A DNA stretch of 5,447 bases from Verrucomicrobiota bacterium (GTDB lineage Bacteria > Verrucomicrobiota > Verrucomicrobiia > Opitutales > UBA2995). The notes beneath the pieces are model-generated. The model made no database searches. It worked only from the letters and a program-made list of their open reading frames with translations, and had not been told where the DNA came from. This document shows, in pieces, positions 1 through 5,447 of this stretch. Location: NCBI GenBank assembly GCA_027297085.1, contig JAPUIL010000244.1, forward strand, positions 1-5,447, written 5' to 3'. Numbering within the stretch: position 1 is the first letter of the stretch; every line of letters starts with the position of its first letter. The translations under genes and the position numbers were made by a program.

Positions 1-78
1 GCTGCGGCCAAATCTGGCATGGATGCCAAAACAGCCAGGAAGTATGAGCGATTAGGTCAACTTCCAGTGAAACTGTGA
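1..78 (+). pseudogene. IS21-family transposase (IstA-like), N-terminal fragment
   Basis: This is an open frame of 25 codons that enters from the left edge and stops at TGA 76-78. It contains AAAKSGMDAKTARKY at codons 1-15, then ERLGQLP. From memory this matches the N-terminal helix-turn-helix of IS21-family IstA transposases, which normally reads AAAKxGMxxKTARKY followed by RxLGxLPSE. IstA proteins are roughly 400-500 residues and carry a DDE catalytic domain, which is wholly absent here. The likeness ends at the LP near base 66, and the last three codons (VKL) look like read-through into unrelated DNA. The base after the likeness ends is where the opposing recombinase relic begins, so the transposase was cut by a rearrangement. 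The start codon and any terminal inverted repeat would lie left of the window. A small HTH regulator is the alternative, but the KTARKY and LGQLP pairing favours IstA. Confidence 0.72.
66..69. other. Junction between two truncated mobile-element genes
   Basis: IstA-like likeness reads rightward up to LGQLP, ending at base 66. Recombinase likeness reads leftward down to HTFRHSF, ending at base 69. The two genes therefore meet tail to tail with essentially no spare sequence, each having lost its 3' part. This marks a recombination or insertion-deletion breakpoint. Confidence 0.6.
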
Positions 79-434
79 CGAAATGTGTGCTCTGAAGCTC
101 TTTTCATTAGCTTGGCTTTGAGAACAGCCTCTTTTGAACATGCCTTGTATATATGGTCTTCTCTTGGCTCTGGGAACGTCTTTTAGCTGTCCAAAATCTT
201 TCTTCAGAATATGTCTATAAAAAAATAGCAACCCGTTTAATGCCTGATTTTGAGTAGATGCGGATACTTTACTCTTAACTGGTAAAAAAGTAAGGTATTT
301 TTTTTGCTTGATGAAGATAACATTTTGCGGGTTTTACTTTGGAAGAAACTTTGAAATCTTTTCATCCACTTACCACAAATTTTCAACGTCTTTGGAGAAT
401 AGTGTCTTGTTTTTATTTCATCGCAAAACAACTC
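69..434 (-). pseudogene. Decayed tyrosine recombinase, integron-integrase/XerC-like
   Basis: Three successive minus-strand frames together spell a tyrosine recombinase. From 434 to about 306 the frame reads EIKTRHYSPKTLK (417-381) and then GKWMKRFQSF, the start of the SAM-like core-binding domain. From about 303 to 148 the second frame gives VSASTQNQAL, LLFFYRHILKKDFG and RAKRRPYI (171-148), which is the rest of that domain and the linker to the catalytic domain. From about 155 to 69 the third frame gives KEAVLKAKLMKRASEHTFRHSF, whose HTFRHSF (89-69) is the HxLRHxFA catalytic box. Complete relatives are roughly 300-400 residues. Here the first catalytic arginine region and all of the sequence between RRPYI and the box are missing, as are the GHS and catalytic tyrosine regions after the box. 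The gene cannot make an active recombinase. It directly follows the stop of the 1300-residue gene, so it was probably joined there by recombination. Confidence 0.85.
298..305 (-). other. Frameshift at an eight-base A run in the recombinase relic
   Basis: The plus strand has eight T in a row, which is A8 in the sense of the relic. Left in frame, the text before the run gives MLSSSSKKNT and soon reaches a stop at 237-239. If one base is added (or two removed) in the run, the reading continues as KYLTFLPVKSKVSASTQNQA, the expected family text. This places one net indel in or very close to the homopolymer. It could be decay, a sequencing error or transcript slippage. The later internal deletion kills the gene in any case. 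Confidence 0.7.
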
Positions 435-3400
435 TCAACTCGCTTCGCTTTCATCCTCCCGACCCAACGCCTCACTTAGCTTCAACCATCCTTCCGTGAT
501 GTAAGCAGGTTTGGTGGTGAGCTGTCCCTCTTCTGTTGCTTGGACAATCGGATCTTCCTGCCAGACAGTGACGTCTGTCTTTCGAACCCAGCTCCAGTTT
601 CCTTTGATTTCCGAGGAGAGTGGCATTCGGATAGATTCGGGGTCGGTCAATACGGGTCCGATTTGAAAAGTCAAACTTATTGCCGATAGTGCGTTGGATA
701 TATGCTCGGTCATCAATTCAATGCGTTTTCTCGGTACAATGCCGCTGGTGGCATGTATGGCGCCTCGGGGATCAACCAGCATAGTGAGCATCACAGGTTG
801 TCCTGGACGTACAAGGACATGGGGATCTGTGTTGATATATGGATGAACCACTGGCTGCGTGTTGGACTCAAAGTTGCGGTAGTAATTATTAACAGAGGCT
901 ATCGGCCCCAAAAATCCCTGATGCGGTGCATGCGGCCGCGTATTCGAAGCAATGGATTCGTGAATTGGATAGAACTGATGATAATCATCATTCAGGAAAT
1001 AGCCCATGAGGCCATCATTCAATCTGGTCATTTGGCCCAGTCTGACCGGAAACGCATGCCTTAAAAGTTCTGGCTCCGCAGCATCACCATCCAGTTCTAT
1101 CCTTAGAATGGCCCGAACAATGGCCAATGGTCTGCCTATGATAACGGATAAATGACGGTCACCATTTCTCCCTAAAGGATCGACAGTCCATTGTGTTGCA
1201 TCTATCATTCTTAACATAGCGCTCAATGCTGATTCTGTTCTGGCATCCGTTTCGACGCCTTCCAAATCGTCAATTTCACCGACGGCTAACATGCCGTTGA
1301 CCAGGCCCTGAACGTGGCGATTGGCAATTTGGGGATTAGCACCAAAGGATTCAGGTTTACCAGGTACGCCCTGCCACTCGATCGCCTTGCCCGGCTCGCC
1401 TACGACAGCAGAGGGTCGCAGCCGAATCTGGCCAAGATTTCCACCCGTTGCATCGAAGAATTCGAGGGCTTGATCCAGATGATCAGGAATAAGCCAACCA
1501 CTCACCGGAGACGCTAGCTTCGTCGCCTCATTGGCGTCGGATTCAGCCGACAACATGCGAAACATGAGCCGGCTCGGCTGGACAATCCTTGGCGCCAGTC
1601 TAAGAAATGCATCCTCATTTGGCACCTCAAATTCATCAGCACGCGCCGCTTGTAAAATAGCGGCCTTGGATACATCATAAAATTGTCCGAATGCATCGAT
1701 AATCCGCAGCCTATTTATTCGAAAATGACCGGCCCGCACTGATTGAACAAGGTCATCCGTGATCTTGTCAGACAGCTGCTCCACATCAGGTATCTCATCA
1801 CCCTCCTGGAAAAACTGGTGTTCGGCTACCTTGTTCAGCAAATCGTCATGAAAGCCGGAAAATGAGGCGGCTAATACATCCAGATTGTTCAGCGCTTCTC
1901 CGATTTGGTCGAGTCGCGTCTCCTGTAGCGAGTTTGCATCATCTGTTACTCCTTCAAGCTCGTCCGCAAGAAATCTGGCCAGTTGTTCAGACAATACTTT
2001 TGTCACACCTGGCGTAAGCAAACTACGCCCGTTGATAATTCGACTGGTTCTTTCTGCAATAGCGGACTCAGTGTCTTCAGCAGGTTCAAAATCATGCTCA
2101 GACAAAAGCCAATCTTCGGAGATATTTTTTGATATAAACAATTCCACTTCCCAATCAAGCTGAAGGGGAATCCAGGGTCGCTGCCAGGCATTAATACAAA
2201 AAAAAGTAGGTGTCTTTCCATCCAATGCCGAGGTGGCCGCAAGCGCTTGCGTATCGACGGTTTCAGACTTGTTTGCCTGCCAAATCACGGTTTGTTCAAC
2301 TCGAATTCTGGTTTCCACAGCTGCCTGATTCATATCAAATCTTGTGTAATCTGCAGGAATCAGGTTGTCAAAGGCGCCATTGAGATCTTTATCGATAATC
2401 TGTTTTGCAATTATCGGCGCAACAGTCTCATCCATGAGCAGCGCTTCGTGAAAGAGTTGGCCAACTTCGAAGGGGATCTGACCCGAAGTAAAATCTGCTG
2501 TCGACAAATCAGCGGCCGAGGCCAATGCGCCAACCGGCGCTGAAGTAAGTGAAGGATCGCTCGCGATTGCGGGCATCATGCCTTTAACGGTTTCTCCAGT
2601 TAATCGACAGAGCAATTTGCTATCTTTTGAAAGTCGTGTATCCTCGCCGTGTTGCAAAGCTCTTTTAACTTCGGAGAATAAAATCACTGGATCCTTGGGA
2701 TCCCAATACCGAGGCAAGGCCCGTTTTACGCGAACAGATTTCCGCGGTTTGAAATCTCGATGCTTGGCAACATCCTTGACGAGCGGATCACCCTTACCTT
2801 TTGACAACTCTTCATATGTTATGTTCTGGCGATAGTAGGTTTTTAGGGCATTAATTGGCGACGAGGCATTGTTCTTGTCAGCTTGCTTTTTTTTCTCGCG
2901 ATCACTGTCTTTTATGGCTGTCTCCGAATTACTATTTTTGGGAAAGAAGTCGCCCTCCATAATCGTGTCTTCGACTTCCCCGCCAGGCTTTGAGTTGAAT
3001 CCTTCCGAGTGCAATAAAGATTCTAAAAGTGATACCCCGTCCTGGTCTTGAAGGCTTTGCAAAATGCCGTAATGAAAAGCCGAGAGCAATGGTTCAAAAT
3101 TAGGATTATTTCTACGTTTGGCTATCAAGGCCGCCAATGCCTGTATTCCAGTATTGCCCAGCGCAAGCTTGATGGCATCAGCCTGCGGAATACCTGCATC
3201 AGATGTATCATATGAACCACCGGATCCATTCCAGCGTACATCGTAGGTCATTCCGTGACATAGCGTCTGCCGGGGCCAATATTCGGTAAAGACGAAATCT
3301 CGAGCGTACAAAGATTTGCCAGCATCCGCGGCAATTGCGGCTGTGGCCGGTGCGAATGATATCGGGCGCCCGGCCCTGCCTTCTTGTAGTTGACGACTTG

Positions 3401-4337
3401 TCACGACTTGTTCCGATTGAAATGACACCGATGATTTTGGTGATTGGTAAAGCCCGATGGCAAATTGCTCTTTTGTATCTTTTCTAAATTGGTATGAAAT
3501 TGCCTCCAAATTTGCTGCCGCTTCATTTGCGACCTGGCTTAGGCGCAGCTCAAGGTCCTCGCTGCTCTCTCCCAGAGACAATCCGATCACATCCAGCTTG
3601 TCTTTCCAGGCTCCCCGGGAAGCCGGTTGGAAGAGTGGGTCGTCTTCAGGATTTGAGTACCAGCCGCATACCATGTAAGAAATTGGCCCCTGCGGCACAT
3701 CATCTAGCTGATCGTGGAACGCAAATATGTTTTTGACATTGTCATAGTATGCAGAAAAGACCGGATCGCCATAACCTAAAGCGGTCAACCATCGCTCCGA
3801 TTTTTCCTCAGAATCATCTCCAGTCCAAAGCGGCAATGGCGTGACTTTTTGATCCTCACTCTCAATCACCCAGGCCGTCGCATGTCGTTTGGAGGTCCGT
3901 GTCTCACCGGGGTAAGAACGTATGACTACCCAACGATCCGGGGTCAAAGGAAATTCAACCTCTTGTTCCGTTTTATCCACCCCAAGCTGTTTCTGCTCTC
4001 CAAGCGTTAGACTGTCAGGTAGCGACCATAGCAGGTGTACGCCTGCTTCCCTTCCCTCATATGTCTCAAATGGTAAGGGCTGCGCCTTTTCAGATGATGC
4101 GTCCGCTCCCTCTCCCTCAGGAAAACCAGGGATCGCCGTCGGCTCCATTTTGACCTTTGCCCATTCTTTTTCTGTCTCATTTTTCTCAACGACCAATGCA
4201 TCTACGTGAATGGGAAGCAATATACGGGGACCGCGCCACAGCTTCTCATTCCAGTTCGCAAATGCCTCGAGATTTTGATCAAAATCAACATAGAGATTTC
4301 TTAGTTGCAGTTCAAATTCTTCAGCTAAATTCTGCAT
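435..4337 (-). CDS. Large uncharacterised protein, 1300 residues
   Basis: I do not recognise a named family. The protein looks soluble and cytoplasmic: no signal peptide, no membrane span, an acidic composition, and no cysteine cluster or known catalytic motif that I can see. The N-terminal third has blocks WRGPRILLPIHVDALVV (34-50), GVHLLWSLPDSLTLG (99-113), FPLTPDRWVVIR (129-140), YMVCGWYSNPEDDPL (221-235) and CHGMTYDVRWNG (360-371). A lysine-, acid- and serine-rich linker spans about 454-498. The C-terminal half has PWIPLQLDWEVELF (721-734), RAGHFRINRLRIIDAFGQF (868-886), SPVSGWLIPDHLD (943-955), TQWTVDPLGRNGD (1048-1060) and LVDPRGAIHATSGIVP (1187-1202). I recall similar wording in other large hypothetical bacterial proteins but cannot check it. 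The start has a strong Shine-Dalgarno at 4345-4355 and lies 4 bases after the upstream stop, so the two genes are likely translated as a pair. The stop TGA lies directly against the recombinase relic, in the same frame. The three-part layout may mean several folded domains; the function is unknown. Confidence 0.93.
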   Translation of the reverse strand: MQNLAEEFELQLRNLYVDFDQNLEAFANWNEKLWRGPRILLPIHVDALVVEKNETEKEWAKVKMEPTAIPGFPEGEGADASSEKAQPLPFETYEGREAGVHLLWSLPDSLTLGEQKQLGVDKTEQEVEFPLTPDRWVVIRSYPGETRTSKRHATAWVIESEDQKVTPLPLWTGDDSEEKSERWLTALGYGDPVFSAYYDNVKNIFAFHDQLDDVPQGPISYMVCGWYSNPEDDPLFQPASRGAWKDKLDVIGLSLGESSEDLELRLSQVANEAAANLEAISYQFRKDTKEQFAIGLYQSPKSSVSFQSEQVVTSRQLQEGRAGRPISFAPATAAIAADAGKSLYARDFVFTEYWPRQTLCHGMTYDVRWNGSGGSYDTSDAGIPQADAIKLALGNTGIQALAALIAKRRNNPNFEPLLSAFHYGILQSLQDQDGVSLLESLLHSEGFNSKPGGEVEDTIMEGDFFPKNSNSETAIKDSDREKKKQADKNNASSPINALKTYYRQNITYEELSKGKGDPLVKDVAKHRDFKPRKSVRVKRALPRYWDPKDPVILFSEVKRALQHGEDTRLSKDSKLLCRLTGETVKGMMPAIASDPSLTSAPVGALASAADLSTADFTSGQIPFEVGQLFHEALLMDETVAPIIAKQIIDKDLNGAFDNLIPADYTRFDMNQAAVETRIRVEQTVIWQANKSETVDTQALAATSALDGKTPTFFCINAWQRPWIPLQLDWEVELFISKNISEDWLLSEHDFEPAEDTESAIAERTSRIINGRSLLTPGVTKVLSEQLARFLADELEGVTDDANSLQETRLDQIGEALNNLDVLAASFSGFHDDLLNKVAEHQFFQEGDEIPDVEQLSDKITDDLVQSVRAGHFRINRLRIIDAFGQFYDVSKAAILQAARADEFEVPNEDAFLRLAPRIVQPSRLMFRMLSAESDANEATKLASPVSGWLIPDHLDQALEFFDATGGNLGQIRLRPSAVVGEPGKAIEWQGVPGKPESFGANPQIANRHVQGLVNGMLAVGEIDDLEGVETDARTESALSAMLRMIDATQWTVDPLGRNGDRHLSVIIGRPLAIVRAILRIELDGDAAEPELLRHAFPVRLGQMTRLNDGLMGYFLNDDYHQFYPIHESIASNTRPHAPHQGFLGPIASVNNYYRNFESNTQPVVHPYINTDPHVLVRPGQPVMLTMLVDPRGAIHATSGIVPRKRIELMTEHISNALSAISLTFQIGPVLTDPESIRMPLSSEIKGNWSWVRKTDVTVWQEDPIVQATEEGQLTTKPAYITEGWLKLSEALGREDESEAS

Positions 4338-4341
4338 CTTC

Positions 4342-5373
4342 TTACTCCTCTCCTTCGATCACGACATTGGGAAACATGATTGTCAACTCTTCATTGCTAA
4401 ATGTTCCTACAGTCGCAAAAATATTCACTGTAGCTCTGTCATAAATCGTACTCGCTGGAACAGTCGGAAACCGGAGGTCTGGATCTTCCCGACCGTCGCC
4501 ATGAAATTCCTGTTTGTATGGAAATTGCAACATCTGCACGGCCAAGCCTGCCGAATTTATGACATCTGGAAGCTCTGACTCAAGCTTCTCTTTGAGTTTA
4601 CTAATATGTAAAACCCGCGGATTAGCCGCCCTCACCGGCATGTCAATCGGATCTTTGCCTTCAATTTCTCGCCCAGCCTGATCGCCAGTAATATGACGTA
4701 ATTTCAGTTTATAACCAGACTTGAACAGCTCAGTATACGAGAAACCATTTTCATCCTGATTTGGATCTACTCCAAACTGAATACCTTCGCGGGGTTCTTC
4801 AATGATGACGCTATCTGGAATATCGTCGAAAATACACAGGAGCAAACTTGGCGCTAATCTATCCATTCGAAGCAAATTCAGAGAGCCGTCGTTGGCGTCC
4901 GTGGCCGTGACTTCCAAACCGGGCCAACCCGACACAGCACGCGATCTCAGCAGAAAACCGGTCAAGGTTTTTCCGCCACCGCTTAAATTCGGAGCCGCAG
5001 CATTTCGCAATTTATATCTAATTTTACGCTCTTCATTATCCACCTCCTCGACCACAAGATCTTTCACAGCATGGTGATGTGCATGTTCGCGTGACGAAGT
5101 TTTGCCAACACTCAAAGCGCCATCCAGCATGCGGTCGGTCCAGTTCCGGTCAATATAGAAAAATCGGATGGATTCTTTTGGAAGCAAGCGCTCATCCGGC
5201 ACCAAATACTCAAATGGCACACCATATAAAAGACGGAGACGAGACAGCCAATTTGTGACATGCTCTGGTAGCCGACCATCATCGCCGCCTTGCAAGGCCG
5301 TTTCATAAAGAGCGTTGGCCGTTAGCAGATACAATTGATTTGTAAAAGTATTGGAATCATACCAGTTTATCAT
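4342..5373 (-). CDS. Uncharacterised protein, about 343 residues, operon partner of the 1300-residue gene
   Basis: I do not recognise a named family. The frame is also open upstream, with another ATG at 5410-5412 that would add 13 residues. I prefer the ATG at 5371-5373: it has GGAAGG 8 bases upstream and overlaps the TGA of the gene before it as ATGA, while the ATG at 5412 has no visible ribosome site. Counted from 5373, the blocks are RLRLLYGVPFEYLVPDERLL (45-64), SIRFFYIDRNW (68-78), DGALSVG (84-90), a histidine cluster HAHHH (97-101), GFLLRSRAVSGWPGLEV (139-155), RLAPSLLLCIFDDIPD (172-187) and EGIQFGVDPNQ (196-206). The end is acidic (EGEE). There is no signal peptide or membrane span, so a cytoplasmic protein is likely. 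SGGGKT at 131-136 only superficially resembles a P-loop. The text around SGWPGLEV and the LLPxESIRFFY block recalls uncharacterised proteins in other bacteria. Close packing with the next gene suggests joint production, perhaps a complex; the role is unknown. Confidence 0.88.
   Translation of the reverse strand: MINWYDSNTFTNQLYLLTANALYETALQGGDDGRLPEHVTNWLSRLRLLYGVPFEYLVPDERLLPKESIRFFYIDRNWTDRMLDGALSVGKTSSREHAHHHAVKDLVVEEVDNEERKIRYKLRNAAAPNLSGGGKTLTGFLLRSRAVSGWPGLEVTATDANDGSLNLLRMDRLAPSLLLCIFDDIPDSVIIEEPREGIQFGVDPNQDENGFSYTELFKSGYKLKLRHITGDQAGREIEGKDPIDMPVRAANPRVLHISKLKEKLESELPDVINSAGLAVQMLQFPYKQEFHGDGREDPDLRFPTVPASTIYDRATVNIFATVGTFSNEELTIMFPNVVIEGEE
4345..4355 (-). promoter_or_regulatory. Ribosome binding site of the 1300-residue gene, inside the preceding coding sequence
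   Basis: The minus strand reads AAGGAGAGGAG, two overlapping Shine-Dalgarno cores, ending 7 bases before the ATG at 4335-4337. The same bases encode the last residues, EGEE, of the upstream protein just before its TAA (4342-4344). Ribosomes finishing the first gene sit on the site for the second, which fits coupled translation of the pair. Confidence 0.85.
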
Positions 5374-5447
5374 CGTCCCATCCTTCCAGGTATATTGGTA
5401 AAATTGTTCCATGAGGCGTCCAGGTTGGACAGCTCCGAATCTATATT
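5370..5447 (-). CDS. C-terminal end of an upstream operon gene (partial)
   Basis: On the minus strand a second frame runs open from the window edge for 25 codons and ends in TGA at 5370-5372. Its text contains SELSNLDASWNNFT and ends PGRMGR. The stop overlaps the ATG at 5371-5373 in the ATGA arrangement usual for translationally coupled bacterial genes. The third minus frame has a stop within the first few codons (TAG), so only this frame and the extension of the next gene compete for this DNA. The stretch is too short to place in a family. The call rests on the overlap and on the Shine-Dalgarno that falls within this reading frame; if the longer start at 5412 is used, this frame would be chance. 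Confidence 0.5.
   Translation of the reverse strand, partial: NIDSELSNLDASWNNFTNIPGRMGR
5381..5387 (-). promoter_or_regulatory. Ribosome binding site that decides the start of the 343-residue gene
   Basis: The minus strand reads GGAAGGA and then seven bases before the ATG at 5371-5373. This is a good match to the anti-Shine-Dalgarno at normal spacing. The competing ATG at 5410-5412 is preceded by CCTGGACGCCTC, which has no such match. The site therefore supports the shorter product. Confidence 0.6.

Noticed and set aside
237..431. A 64-codon minus-strand gene starting at TTG
   Set aside because: It is just the first, frameshifted piece of the recombinase relic, and its last third is out-of-frame text.
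190..434. A terminator downstream of the operon
   Set aside because: Runs of T and A are present, but I find no GC-rich stem next to a T run in the direction of transcription, and the region is explained by the recombinase relic.
308..499. A 63-codon plus-strand frame spanning the relic and the end of the large gene
   Set aside because: It is antisense to two better-supported reading frames and crosses their junction, so it is chance.
702..1064. A 120-codon open frame on the plus strand
   Set aside because: It lies wholly inside the 1300-residue gene on the other strand, has no convincing ribosome site and its translation shows no family-like pattern. The other nested plus-strand frames in 1300-5080 are rejected for the same reason.
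4966..4983. SGGGKT in the small protein as a nucleotide-binding P-loop
   Set aside because: The glycine required five positions before the GKT glycine is missing, and no Walker B or other nucleotide-binding pattern follows.
1..5447. tRNA, rRNA, CRISPR array, integron attC sites or long repeats
   Set aside because: No regularly spaced repeats, tRNA-like arms or paired attC core sites were seen, despite the integrase relic.

Overview
The window is bacterial. It carries close-packed same-strand genes with good Shine-Dalgarno sites, an IS21-type transposase fragment and a decayed integron-integrase-like tyrosine recombinase. The coding DNA is moderate in GC and the left flank is visibly richer in A+T. 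The recombinase subfamily and the IS21 fragment resemble those common in Proteobacteria and Desulfobacterota, but nothing here fixes a genus.

Region 1 (1-434) is a mobile-element graveyard. A 3'-truncated IstA-like reading frame enters from the left on the plus strand and ends near base 66. It abuts, tail to tail, a minus-strand relic of a tyrosine recombinase. That relic lacks its C-terminus, has lost most of its catalytic domain to an internal deletion, and is frameshifted at a run of eight A (mRNA sense). No intact gene, RNA gene or convincing terminator lies in this stretch.

Region 2 (435-5447) is a minus-strand operon, read from right to left. The last 25 codons of an upstream gene end in a TGA that overlaps the ATG of a protein of about 343 residues. 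Four bases after that gene comes a 1300-residue protein whose Shine-Dalgarno lies inside the last codons of the gene before it. Both complete proteins look soluble, lack signal peptides and membrane spans, and belong to families I cannot name. They contain motif blocks that I recall, without being able to verify it, from large uncharacterised bacterial proteins. The tight packing argues that they are made together and may form one complex or pathway. The operon promoter must lie beyond base 5447.

The 1300-residue gene ends directly against the recombinase relic, in the same reading frame and with no intergenic spacer. The operon end is therefore a recombination boundary, and the operon may be accessory DNA.
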